A stretch of DNA of 64,000 nucleotides, from NCBI GenBank assembly GCA_964600845.1, contig CAZRJW010000001.1:16514-80513 (forward strand), in the 5' to 3' direction. This DNA is from JAGOTP01 sp964600845 (lineage in GTDB: Bacteria; Patescibacteriota; Patescibacteriia; 2-12-FULL-60-25). The notes beneath the pieces are model-generated. The model did not search any database. It worked only from the letters and a program-made list of their open reading frames with translations, and had not been told where the DNA came from. Within the stretch, counting starts at the first letter, position 1. The number at the start of each line of letters is the position of its first letter. This document shows, in pieces, positions 51,546 to 60,505 of the stretch. A program made the position numbers and the translations under genes.

Positions 51546-52229
51546 ATGCCTACTCTAAAAACGTTTGATGATACAACCAAAATCGGCGCTTCGTGGCTTT
51601 CAAAGGCCGAGAAAGCATTCATCTACTGGGCAACCCCAAAAGTCCCCTCCTGGATTCGTTCGACCCATCTCGTTCTCGTCTCGCTCCCCATTAGCTTAGG
51701 AATTATCTTCTTTAGCTATCTCGCCCACTACCAAACGAATTGGCTCTGGGCAGTCAGCCTCTTAATTGTCGCTCAATGGGCGACTGATTCCCTCGATGGA
51801 GCGGTCGGACGATATCGAAATGAGGGGCTCGTAAAATGGGGTTACTACATGGACCATTTATTTGATTATTTCTTCTTGTGCGCCATCTTGATTGGGTATT
51901 CCCTTCTCACAACCCATCAATATCCCGTTCTTCAGTTCTTTGTGCTCGCGCTGTGTGGTGGCTTCATGGTGAATTCCTTTCTCGTCTTCGGCGCCACGCG
52001 CGAGTTTCGTCTGGTTCATTTGGGCTTCGGACCAACAGAAATGCGTCTACTCTTTATTTTGATCAATACCCTGATTATCATCTTCGGCAAAACCTATATT
52101 GCCCCCGCGCTGCCGTTCGCACTTGGCTTTTGTTTCCTTGGATTATGCGTGGTTATCTACCGCACCCAAAAGGATCTCTGGGTACGAGATATGGACGATA
52201 AACGCAAGAAAGAACTCGAAAACAGCTGA
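51546..52229 (+). CDS. CDP-alcohol phosphatidyltransferase-family protein
   Basis: 227 aa with about six membrane helices. The CDP-AP motif D-x2-D-G-x2-(A/G)-R-x-G-x3-D-x3-D is readable as DSLDGAVGRYRNEGLVKWGY followed by YMDHLFD, with Asp81, Asp84, Asp103 and Asp107; Gly stands for the usual Ala before Arg. Members join CDP-diacylglycerol or CDP-choline to an alcohol. Which alcohol is not visible. It follows the amidase by 41 bp and may share its transcript. Confidence 0.88.
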   Translation: MPTLKTFDDTTKIGASWLSKAEKAFIYWATPKVPSWIRSTHLVLVSLPISLGIIFFSYLAHYQTNWLWAVSLLIVAQWATDSLDGAVGRYRNEGLVKWGYYMDHLFDYFFLCAILIGYSLLTTHQYPVLQFFVLALCGGFMVNSFLVFGATREFRLVHLGFGPTEMRLLFILINTLIIIFGKTYIAPALPFALGFCFLGLCVVIYRTQKDLWVRDMDDKRKKELENS

Positions 52230-52255
52230 TTTCAAGCCAAAAAAGAGCTTGAACG

Positions 52256-52284
52256 TTGACAAATGTAATAAATTATGCTAGTAT
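52256..52284 (+). promoter_or_regulatory. Strong promoter of a small RNA unit
   Basis: TTGACA at 52256-52261, a 17-bp spacer, TAGTAT at 52279-52284, with TGC before the -10. It matches the NUDIX promoter layout and the hexamers of the promoter at 37941. Confidence 0.85.
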
Positions 52285-52290
52285 TGTATT

Positions 52291-52392
52291 AAGTTATTAA
52301 TATCTAAGATCGTGCCTGGGTAGGAAATAGGGATTTTGAACTCCTCCAAAAGAAACAAAATAGGGCCAGAAATGGCCCTATTTTGTTTCTTT
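52291..52392 (+). ncRNA. Candidate small RNA of about 100 nt
   Basis: A predicted start near 52291 lies 7 bp after the -10 at 52279-52284, and a 20-bp terminator hairpin ends the unit at 52392. The 50 nt before the terminator include GCCTGGGTAGGAAATAGGGA and a short CCTCC run, with no credible ORF of its own (an in-frame stretch only reads through the terminator). It sits alone between the phosphatidyltransferase and the minus-strand ABC gene. The CCTCC could pair with ribosome-binding sites, which would suit an antisense regulator; that is inference. Confidence 0.6.
52349..52392 (+). terminator. 20-bp terminator of the small RNA
   Basis: A perfect stem (52349-52368 with 52373-52392) and a GAAA loop. 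It is A-rich on the 5' side and T-rich on the 3' side, an unusually long and stable hairpin. Confidence 0.92.
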
Positions 52393-52505
52393 ATCCTCAT
52401 CCATCCCTTTCCCCTCGTTTACACCCAGAGGATAGGGATTTGGTGGTCAGGACACCAAGAGTTTACGCCTGACGAGAGAAAGAGGACCCATCTCTCACGT
52501 GTGAT

Positions 52506-54535
52506 TCATGCCGCGAGCTTGAGGCTCATCCCCTGATCGTCCGCGAGTCGGCGGAAGGTCGGAGAGATGGCGTACAGCTCTTCGAACGAATCTGCGATCG
52601 CTTCGATCTGCGGCTCCCCTTCTTCGAGGCCCGGAGCCGGACGCAGGACGACGAACTTGGTGCACATGGAGCGCACCGTGCTCAGTCGGTGAGCGATCAC
52701 GAGCGCGCCGGTATTCCCCTGAAGCGCTCTTTCGAGCTCGCGTTGCACAGCCCGTTCGGTCGTTGAATCGAGAGCGCTCGTTGCCTCATCGATCAAGAAG
52801 AACTGGGGCTGCTTGACGAGCGCTGCGGCGACCATGACCCGCTGTGCTTCGCCACCCGAGAGCTCGATCCCGCCGTTGCCGAGCTTGGTCTCGAGACGCT
52901 CTTCCATCCGGTCCGCGATCTCGAGGCGCTCGAGCAGCTCCCAGAGGAACTCGTCCGTGACGTGCTCGCGCTGTTTCGGCGTGAGACCGTAGACGAGCGC
53001 ATCGCGAACCGTTCCTTCGAAGATGGTTGCCTTCTGCGGGATCAGGCCGATCGACCCGAGCCAGGACGCGAGGTCCAGATCTCGGAGATCGACTCCGTTC
53101 ACACGAATGCGACCCGTGTGCGGATCAAAGCTCCGCAAGATGAGGTTGAAGATGCTTGACTTGCCCGCCCCGCTCGGCCCGATGAGCGCGACGCGCTCGC
53201 CCGGCTTTACCTCGAGACGAAAGTCCTGAAGCACTCGCCGCGGTGGGCGAAGCGTTTGCTTCGGGCGATGATCGCTCTGCTCGTAAGCGAAGCACACATC
53301 GTCGAAGCTGAGCGTNNNNNNNNNNNNNNNNNNNNNNNNNNNNNNNNNNNNNNNNNNNNNNNNNNNNNNNNNNNNNNNNNNNNNNNNNNNNNNNNNNNNN
53401 NNNNNNNNNNNNNNNTCGGGCGATGATCGCTCTGCTCGTAAGCGAAGCACACATCGTCGAAGCTGAGCGTGATGCCGGCGGAGGCGTCGACGGGCGGCGC
53501 GTTCGGCTTGATCACGATATCCGGCTCGATCTCCAGTGCCTTTTGCAGCGACTGGAGAGAGGGTGCATTCCAGCCCAGTCGATGCTCGATCGAGCCGATC
53601 TGCCAGAGGTTGTCGAGGATGTTACGCATCCAGAGAAAGAGCGGGAAGAGCGTCACGTTGCTCGCCGTCCGCCACGCCATCCAGGTACTCAGCCCGATAA
53701 CGACGAGGAAGATGATCAAGCACGTCAGACCACGAAACGAGGCGTGCATCAGGTAACGGAACCAGAAGGCCCGATCCCCCTTCAGCAGCTCATACCACTT
53801 GGTCGTGAGATACGTGTTCTCTTCGCCCTCCTTTCCGAAGGCTTTCACCCGAGCGACACCTTCGCAGCGACCGGCGCGATGGCGTATCCACGTCCGAAAT
53901 TCCTTATCGGACGGCGCGCAGACAAGGGCGACCTGATGGTTCAGGTAGAGCGCCCAGCGGATGTAGATCACGGCGATCAAGCTCACGGCGATCCCCGCCC
54001 AGATGTTCAAGAACCAAATGCCGACGTAGGAGGTCAGCATCAGCCAGAACACTTGAGAACCTTCCACGCACAGCAGATTCATCATCTCCTGTGCGCGCGC
54101 ACGACCGCGCTCGAGCGCAGCGGGCGACAGGAGCTCACTCTCGCGCAGGTGTTGACCACCTGACTTGGTGAGAAAGCGCTCGGTGACCGCGAGGTCGATC
54201 GAGCCCATATTCTCCCCATAGATGATCTCCCGAAGCCGCAGTTCGAAGAACTGGAAGATCCAGTTGAAAAAGAGGACGACTGCGATCGCGATGAACGCGA
54301 ACTTCGTCCCCTGCTCGTTTCGCTGACTGAGCGCCCAGACCAGCCTGCCAAGCAGGTACGGCACGAACAGCAGCGCGATATTGCGGAAGAGAACGATGAC
54401 GGCGAGCCCTTTAGCCGCCCATCGGCCCAGATCGCTCATCAGCTCTCTCCAGATCCAGGTGTAGGTCTGGAGACTCTTCCACAGGCTCTGACGATAGTCC
54501 TTCGGGTCCGATGATTCTTCAGGCGCAGCGCTCAT
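52506..54535 (-). CDS. GC-rich ABC exporter, membrane and ATPase domains in one protein
   Basis: Across the N run the frame joins to about 624 aa (removing 155 nt). The N-terminal half has about six hydrophobic segments with EIIYGENMGSIDLAVTERFL and WFRYLMHASFRGLTCLIIFLVVI. The ATPase has GPSGAGKSSIFNLIL (Walker A), ELSGGEAQRVMVAAAL (signature), FFLIDEATSALDS (Walker B) and AHRLSTV (H-loop). It probably exports a lipid or peptide. Its codons are strongly G/C-ended, unlike the ABC gene at 48890, so it is likely of a different origin. Downstream is a weak hairpin (about 52438-52460). Confidence 0.88.
53316..53415. other. Assembly gap (100 N) inside the ABC exporter gene
   Basis: 53261-53315 is identical to 53416-53470 (55 bp). 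Dropping the Ns and one copy makes the two halves of the ABC gene a single frame with no frameshift. Confidence 0.96.
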
Positions 54536-54861
54536 GCTTTTACACTTTCTGTGAAGGCTGGAGGACCAGCCGGGGTGAAGGGACGAAAACGAAAAACATC
54601 TCTTGCTACCTGAGCAAGAGATGTTTCACGCGATCGACGAATGCGTTTATTCGTTATCGCAGGAAGCGTTCTTGCCCAAGATCTTGGGAATAATCCAATC
54701 CAATACGCGCACTCTGACCACACTGAACCATAGACAAACCCGCACCGCGGAGATACGTGGGCTTCGTCCAGATAAAGTGAGTCATGAATTTCATAGGGGT
54801 GGAATTGGGTCTACAAGAAACCTTATAGAACTTCTAACACTAACAATATTAAAATAGTCTG
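54536..54861. other. Intergenic 326 bp between ABC exporter and DUF1361 genes
   Basis: It holds a terminator hairpin at 54594-54626, a 14-bp palindrome (cccaagatcttggg) near 54672-54685, and a 25-codon minus ORF from ATG 54731 (MVQCGQSARIG...) to 54654 with no ribosome site. I see no tRNA or known riboswitch in it. Confidence 0.6.
54594..54626 (-). terminator. Terminator downstream of the pyk-DUF1361 transcript
   Basis: A 14-bp stem (54594-54607 with 54613-54626), loop ACCTG, with TTTTTCGTTTTC on the minus strand. It is about 235 bp after the DUF1361 stop and just before the ABC exporter start, and is the likely end of the long minus-strand housekeeping run. Confidence 0.75.
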
Positions 54862-55691
54862 TCAAACATCCTTCTTCCTCCACAAGCGGACAATTAGATA
54901 GATACAGATCAAAAATCCGCTATATAAAGCGGTGAATCCCCAGGTTCGGGGGTGACTTAGTGGATCCGTGAGACGAACAACTAAATCCTGAATCAACATT
55001 CCTGGGCGATGAAATAAATCCCACGAATTCCACCGGAGAAAGCGCCCGAGATAGACCCCAAAGCCTGCAAGCACGAGTGAGAAAAGCGATAAGGCCGTCG
55101 TAACGGATGGACGAAAATGCTGGCGCCAAACATCTTCCATCTGAAATAATGAGACAAAACCTAGAAATAAACCACTCAACGTAAATGTCAGAATCATAAC
55201 CACATCAAACCCAAGCGGTACAAGCGTCCACTCGCTCAAACGCGCCAAATGCCCCAAATCGGTCAGGATATAGGGGGAATTTGGAAAGAAGAGCAGCCAT
55301 AAAAACGCAGGAATCCACACAAGTTTCCAGGCAGAAATGGGTTTCTGCGTGTGAGAAACAAGCCAGGCGCAGATCACAGGGATCCAAGCCAAAAACAAGT
55401 TCCAGGTCAAAAAGGCATACGTTGAACGTCCCGTCATCAAGATACGAGCCACGAGTAGGAGGAGCGAAAAGCCTGTTGCTAACANNNNNNNNNNNNNNNN
55501 NNNNNNNNNNNNNNNNNNNNNNNNNNNNNNNNNNNNNNNNNNNNNNNNNNNNNNNNNNNNNNNNNNNNNNNNNNNNNNNNNNNNCCCGTCATCAAGATAC
55601 GAGCCACGAGTAGGAGGAGCGAAAAGCCTGTTGCTAACAGAAGCGAAGCTCCAATGCGTCGATCGATCGGTCGGAGGGAAGCAAGACGCAT
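54862..55691 (-). CDS. DUF1361 membrane protein
   Basis: Joined across the N run it is about 224 aa (155 nt removed), starting at ATG 55691 (MRLASLRPIDRRIGAS). About six membrane segments. FLTWNLFLAWIPVI and WLLFFPNSPYILTDLGHL are the DUF1361 landmarks, followed by VPLGFDVVMILTFTLSGLFLG and FGVYLGRFLRWNSWD. Family members are membrane proteins of unknown reaction. It starts 9 bp after the pyk stop and is likely co-transcribed with pyk. Confidence 0.83.
55485..55584. other. Assembly gap (100 N) inside the DUF1361 gene
   Basis: 55430-55484 equals 55585-55639 (55 bp). Removing Ns and one copy restores an uninterrupted DUF1361 frame. Confidence 0.96.
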
Positions 55692-55700
55692 ATCCGCTGC

Positions 55701-57131
55701 TTACAACTTACGTACCTCAACCAAGTTCACGTTCCCCGACTCTCCTAACGGTTCACCGGCGACGATCACAATTTCATCTCCCGACTTCAGCACTCCTTGT
55801 TTCAAAATCATGGCAAAGGAACGATCGATCAGATCACGCATACGACGACAGGAAGGGATATACAGCGGCACCACACCACGCGAGAGCGCTAACTGACGCA
55901 CCACGCGCTCAATCGAAGAGGCGACATAAATGGTTACTTCTGGACGTTCACGTGAAACGAGCCGCGCTGCTCTTCCGGACAAGCTTGAAACCAGAATCGC
56001 CTTGGCATTTCGAGCGCGTGCCAGAAGAACGGAGATGTTCGTCATCGCCTCCTGTGTGGAAGCGGTCACATGGAGATGCGCATCTGTGTCGGCAGAAAAT
56101 GCGTGTTCCACCTCTAAAATAGCTGCGGACATTGTCTGTACCGCTTCAATCGGGAACGCACCGGTCGCGGTCTCACCAGACAACATCGTCGCGTCCGTCG
56201 AGTCGATGACCGCATTCGCGATGTCCGAAACCTCGGCGCGCGTAGCTCGGGGATTACGGATCATGGAGTCAAGCATCTGAGTTGCAACAATCACCGGCTT
56301 CCCTGCTTCCAAACACGCTTGAATCAACTGCTTCTGAACAATCGGTACCTTGGACGCCGCAATTTCGATTCCGAGGTCGCCGCGCGCAACCATAATGCCA
56401 TCGGCTTCTGCCACAATCTCATCCATCGCTTCAACCGCTTCGGGCTTCTCGACCTTCGCGATGATCTTTAAAGGCGCCTCGACTTCAACTCCCAGCTCTT
56501 TTTCATAACGCTGAATCAAACGACGTAGTTCGCGCAGATCCTCTGCCGAGCGGACAAAAGAGAGAGCCACCCAATCCACTCCCTGCTCAATCCCAAAGCG
56601 CAAATCCGCCTTGTCCTTGTCGCTGATGGCGGAGATGGTGGTCTTTGTTTCAGGGAGGTTCAGCCCTTTGTGTGACGTCAACAGACCTCCTTGCGTGATA
56701 CGACACACCACATCTTCGCCACGGACCTTGAGAACCTCGACCGACAGCAGCCCGTCATCCAAAAGGATCTGCTGTCCAACGCGGACATCTTTATGCAAAA
56801 GCGGGTAAGTTACCGGAAGCTTCGTGGGAATTTTGGCTTTTCCAGTTGTAAAAATAATTTCCTCCCCCGTTTTGAGGGTGACACCCTCTTTCGGAAGATC
56901 GCCAACACGGATCTTTGGCCCCTGAAGGTCCTGCAAAATCGCAATCGGCTTCCCCAGCGTTTTGGAGACTTTACGGATCAAGCGGATCCACTCAGCAAAG
57001 GCATCGTAGGTCCCATGCGAAAAGTTCAAACGGCACACATCCATCCCCGCTTCCACCAGCTGGGTCAGACGTTCATAGCTACAGCTGGAGGGTCCGATCG
57101 TACAAACAATCTTCGTGTGCTTCAGGATCAT
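55701..57131 (-). CDS. pyk: Pyruvate kinase
   Basis: 476 aa, complete. It transfers phosphate from phosphoenolpyruvate to ADP, the last glycolytic step. Family words: TKIVCTIGPSS, RLNFSHGTYD, LQDLQGPKIRVG, DDGLLSVEV, KIIAKVEKPEAV, MVARGDLGIEI, and VIVATQMLDSMIRNPRATRAEVSDI with the catalytic Thr region, then a C-terminal allosteric-type domain (LLARARNAKAILVSSLSG). In a CPR cell with a short carbon route it is probably a main ATP source. It lies between htrA and the DUF1361 gene. Confidence 0.97.
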   Translation of the reverse strand: MILKHTKIVCTIGPSSCSYERLTQLVEAGMDVCRLNFSHGTYDAFAEWIRLIRKVSKTLGKPIAILQDLQGPKIRVGDLPKEGVTLKTGEEIIFTTGKAKIPTKLPVTYPLLHKDVRVGQQILLDDGLLSVEVLKVRGEDVVCRITQGGLLTSHKGLNLPETKTTISAISDKDKADLRFGIEQGVDWVALSFVRSAEDLRELRRLIQRYEKELGVEVEAPLKIIAKVEKPEAVEAMDEIVAEADGIMVARGDLGIEIAASKVPIVQKQLIQACLEAGKPVIVATQMLDSMIRNPRATRAEVSDIANAVIDSTDATMLSGETATGAFPIEAVQTMSAAILEVEHAFSADTDAHLHVTASTQEAMTNISVLLARARNAKAILVSSLSGRAARLVSRERPEVTIYVASSIERVVRQLALSRGVVPLYIPSCRRMRDLIDRSFAMILKQGVLKSGDEIVIVAGEPLGESGNVNLVEVRKL

Positions 57132-57139
57132 AGAAAAAG

Positions 57140-58363
57140 TTATTTTCGTTCTTCGAGAGTAAGACGTAGCGTCTGTTCTTTTCCATCGCGTGAAATCTTC
57201 AGCTCAATAACATCACCTGGTGCAAAACGCGTAACCACTGAGGATAACGAACGATGTTCATCCAACTTCTGACCATTTACCTCTAAAATCACATCCTTTT
57301 CTTTCAGTCCCGCCTTCTCTGCCGGCGAGTCTGGCAAAATCGCCACGTCCGCTGGCGTGCGCCCCGGCTGAATCCAGACCCCATACGGTTGTGGGAGCTG
57401 CTCACGCTTCGCAAGCTCGCTATCAATCTGGACATAACGAACCCCAATCCAAGGACGAACAATCTTGCCCGTTCGTTTCACACTTTCCACTGCTTGCTTC
57501 GCGACATTAATCGGTAAAGCGAAACCTAAGGACTGTGCGTTCTCAGAAATAGCCGTGTTTACGCCGATCACTTTTCCTTGAAGATCGATCAGTGGACCGC
57601 CAGAATTCCCCGGGTTGATCGCGGCGTCGGTTTGGATGGCGCCCTCAATCACTTCTGTCGCTGTTCGAGTTCCAGCGACCAACCGTCGATCCACACCGGA
57701 CACAATTCCTTTTGTTACGGTATTTTGAAATTCAGACAAGGCGTTTCCAATCGCGATGACTGTCTGTCCGATTTCAATCTTGTCACTATCCCCTAACGCG
57801 ATGAACGGAAAATCCGCCCCCTCGATCTTGATGATCGCGAGATCAAGACTTGGATCAACTGCTAAGACTTTTCCAGGCAACTCACGGCCATCCTGAAGCA
57901 CGACGGTATACTCTGCCGCTTCATCGTCCACAACGTGCTTATTCGTCACGATATAGCCGTCTGCGGCGACCAAGAAGCCAGAACCGCCACCGACGCGCAA
58001 ACGCTGCTTTGGAGCCTCAGGCACGGTCGAGGAGGCGCGTGGAGCCTGCGGAGCAAAGAAGAACCGATCGTTAAACAAGTCTGTAAAAAAATCATCCGGG
58101 GATCGTGTCGAGAGCTCCTTCGTAATTACAATCGATACAACGGCCGGAGAAGCCTGACGTACAACATCAATTGTTTGTAGCTCTTCCTTGCGAAGCTCTG
58201 AGAGCGTACTCGTCGTATTTCCGAGCAACGTACCCAACATCGAGGGAGGCGTGTTAGGCGAAGCTTGTGTGTATTGATTGTAACGAGTGATCGCCGCTCC
58301 ACCGAGGGCACCCGCTCCAAGAGAAGCGAGCAAATAGGCGGCAAGCCAACGAGGTGCAGACAT
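57140..58363 (-). CDS. HtrA/DegP-like serine protease
   Basis: 407 aa. An N-terminal hydrophobic anchor (WLAAYLLASLGAGALGGAAI) puts the protease outside the membrane. The trypsin-like domain has the triad His143 (VTNKHVVDD), Asp174 (SLDLAII) and Ser254 (NPGNSGGPL). One PDZ domain follows (about 305-400: GVWIQPGRTPADVAILPDSP, AEKAGLKEKDVILEVNG). Family members degrade misfolded envelope proteins. It starts 14 bp after the nrdR stop on the same strand. Confidence 0.95.
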   Translation of the reverse strand: MSAPRWLAAYLLASLGAGALGGAAITRYNQYTQASPNTPPSMLGTLLGNTTSTLSELRKEELQTIDVVRQASPAVVSIVITKELSTRSPDDFFTDLFNDRFFFAPQAPRASSTVPEAPKQRLRVGGGSGFLVAADGYIVTNKHVVDDEAAEYTVVLQDGRELPGKVLAVDPSLDLAIIKIEGADFPFIALGDSDKIEIGQTVIAIGNALSEFQNTVTKGIVSGVDRRLVAGTRTATEVIEGAIQTDAAINPGNSGGPLIDLQGKVIGVNTAISENAQSLGFALPINVAKQAVESVKRTGKIVRPWIGVRYVQIDSELAKREQLPQPYGVWIQPGRTPADVAILPDSPAEKAGLKEKDVILEVNGQKLDEHRSLSSVVTRFAPGDVIELKISRDGKEQTLRLTLEERK

Positions 58364-58377
58364 AGGCTCTCAGTGTA

Positions 58378-58875
58378 TCACGACTTGGACTTGGGTTTCT
58401 TCTCAGTTCGTTGGCGTTCTTTTTCCAACCGAATAAGATCAGAGAGTTCGTCGCGAAAGGTTTTTACATCCTCAAATGAACGATAGACCGAAGCAAATCG
58501 GATATAGGCGACTTTATCAAAGGTTTTCAGTCGTTCCATCACGATCTCTCCGACATCTGCGCTCGTGATTTCAGAGGATTTTCGACGCTGGATGTCGCGC
58601 TCGATCGATTGAACCAGCGAGCGGAATTCCGCGTCAATATGCTGTCGTTTTTCAAGCGCACGACGCAACCCACGCTCAAGCTTCTCGCGAGAATACGCTT
58701 CTCGATGCCCATCACGCTTCACAACCGTAATATCAAGCAATTCAATCTCTTCTAAGGTTGAAAATCGATATTCACAGGTTCCGCATTCGCGTCGACGACG
58801 AATAGACGTTCCATCAAGCGATAGACGCGAATCAACCACTTTCGTATCCGTATGGCTACAGACCGGGCAGTGCAT
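58378..58875 (-). CDS. nrdR: Ribonucleotide reductase regulator NrdR
   Basis: 165 aa. N-terminal zinc ribbon with Cys3, Cys6, Cys31 and Cys34 (MHCPVCSHTDTKVVDSR, RRECGTCEYRFST), then an ATP-cone (VVKRDGHREAYSREKLERGLRRALEK...). It senses dATP/ATP and represses rnr genes at NrdR boxes. Two such boxes lie at 22871-22918 upstream of nrdD. It sits between ftsZ and htrA in a tight minus-strand run. The C-terminal 20 residues are Lys-rich. Confidence 0.95.
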   Translation of the reverse strand: MHCPVCSHTDTKVVDSRLSLDGTSIRRRRECGTCEYRFSTLEEIELLDITVVKRDGHREAYSREKLERGLRRALEKRQHIDAEFRSLVQSIERDIQRRKSSEITSADVGEIVMERLKTFDKVAYIRFASVYRSFEDVKTFRDELSDLIRLEKERQRTEKKPKSKS

Positions 58876-58905
58876 AAAAGAACGAGGGCGCGAAAGACGC
58901 CCGCA

Positions 58906-60381
58906 TTACATGAGCTTCTTCCGAATGAAGGCTGGGATATCTAAATCTTCTTCGTCTGCAGGTGGCTGTGGCTGCTGAGTCGCCTGTCTGCTTGGAGGAG
59001 GCGACGTCATTGGACGCTGTTGCTGACCCGGAGCAGCATAAGAAGGCGGAGAAACATGTGGCTGACGGACAGCGGGCGCAGGCGCCATTGGCTTACGCCA
59101 AGCTTCCTGAGGAGGCTCTTCTGTATAGTCTTGCTGTGGCTCCGCTGGCTGCTGAGGCGCTGGTTGCGCCTGGTAGTTCACGCCTGGATAGTTACTCGGG
59201 TAGCTTGGCGCTTGCTGTGGCTGGGCGGCGGGCTGCTGGTAGACCGATTGCTGTGGTGGTTGTTGTGGTTGAACAGGTGGCGGCGTTACTACTCCGGTTG
59301 AACGTGGATTTGTCTGGAACGAATATTTTTCAAGCGGCTCTGGAGGAGGCGTGTTCGCGACAGTCCCTGTCCGAGGCTGAATCGTGCCCGAAGTAAGAAC
59401 CGTCTTCGCCTTCATCGTACCAGGACGTGCTGTTTCAAAACCCGTAGCGACAACCGTCACCTTCACCTCATCCTTCATTGATTCATCGATGATGGCACCG
59501 AAGATGACCTTTGCCTGTGGGTCAGCCGACTGAGTGATAACCTTGGCTGCTTCCGACACTTCATACATTCCAAGGTTCGAACCACCCGTGATCGTGAAGA
59601 GAATTCCCTTTGCCCCATCAATCGAAACCTCGAGCAAAGGAGAAGCGACAGCAGCTTTGGCGGCATCAGCGGCGCGGTTATCGCCATGACCACGTCCAAT
59701 ACCCATGAGGGCAGAACCGCGGTTCAACATGACTGACCGGACATCGGCGAAGTCGACGTTGATCAGACCTGGGACGGTGATCAACTCAGAGATCCCTTGT
59801 ACGCCTTGGCGCAAGACATCATCCACAATTTCGAAGGCTTCGACGAGCGACGTCTTGCGATCGATAATCTGCAAAATACGATCGTTTGGGATCGCAACGA
59901 TGGTATCGACCTGGTTCGCCAACTTTTCATAGGCTCCATCCGCAATCATGCGACGCTGCGCCCCTTCAAACCCGAAGGGACGTGTCACAACAGCGACCGT
60001 CAAAATACCCAATTCTTTGGCAACGCTTGCAATAAATGGCGACGCGCCAGAACCTGTTCCTCCGCCCAAACCACACGTAATAAAGACCATGTCCGCCCCT
60101 TTTAACATTTCCCGAATTTCGTTTTGACTCTCTTCAGCCGCGTGCAGACCGACTTCTGGATCTGCGCCTGCGCCCAACCCACGCGTCATCGTTTTTCCGA
60201 TGTGGAGTTTTTGGGACGCTTGTGAAAATTGTAGCGCCTGTATATCCGTATTCATCGCGATAAACTCAACGCCGCGAATTTTCGAAGCGATCATGCGATT
60301 GACCGATGATCCACCGGATCCACCAACACCAATCACCTTGATGGTGGCAAGCGCTTCGATTTCGGGTTTGATTTCGGCCAT
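58906..60381 (-). CDS. ftsZ: Cell division GTPase FtsZ
   Basis: 491 aa. It polymerises into the Z ring. The tubulin signature is CGLGGGTGSGASP (Gly106-Gly112; the usual T-G-T-G is T-G-S-G), with IKVIGVGGSGGSSVNRM at the start and NVDFADVRSVMLNRG as the T7 loop. A Pro/Gln-rich linker of about 150 residues (from about 330) is followed by a tail, DEEDLDIPAFIRKKLM, of the kind that binds FtsA. The linker is long for the family. It is downstream of ftsA behind a hairpin. Confidence 0.96.
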   Translation of the reverse strand: MAEIKPEIEALATIKVIGVGGSGGSSVNRMIASKIRGVEFIAMNTDIQALQFSQASQKLHIGKTMTRGLGAGADPEVGLHAAEESQNEIREMLKGADMVFITCGLGGGTGSGASPFIASVAKELGILTVAVVTRPFGFEGAQRRMIADGAYEKLANQVDTIVAIPNDRILQIIDRKTSLVEAFEIVDDVLRQGVQGISELITVPGLINVDFADVRSVMLNRGSALMGIGRGHGDNRAADAAKAAVASPLLEVSIDGAKGILFTITGGSNLGMYEVSEAAKVITQSADPQAKVIFGAIIDESMKDEVKVTVVATGFETARPGTMKAKTVLTSGTIQPRTGTVANTPPPEPLEKYSFQTNPRSTGVVTPPPVQPQQPPQQSVYQQPAAQPQQAPSYPSNYPGVNYQAQPAPQQPAEPQQDYTEEPPQEAWRKPMAPAPAVRQPHVSPPSYAAPGQQQRPMTSPPPSRQATQQPQPPADEEDLDIPAFIRKKLM

Positions 60382-60478
60382 AGCAATGTCTACAAGGATT
60401 GTTCAAAAATGGCTCAATAAAGAGAAGATTCGTTGTTCTTTGCTACCATACTCACCCGACTCTCGAGGGTCAAGGGAA

Positions 60479-60505
60479 AAATCCTCCTTACGGTAAGAAG
60501 GATTT
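60479..60505 (-). terminator. Hairpin spanning the ftsA stop, possible attenuator before ftsZ
   Basis: A 12-bp stem (60479-60490 with 60494-60505, one mismatch-type G-T pair). It is made of the last ftsA codons, with the TAA in the right arm region, and is followed by TTTTTCCC on the minus strand. It may reduce transcription from ftsA into ftsZ. Confidence 0.6.

Noticed and set aside
53207..53450. Frameshifted or split ABC pseudogene
   Set aside because: The apparent break is the 100-N join with a 55-bp duplicate; the joined frame is intact.
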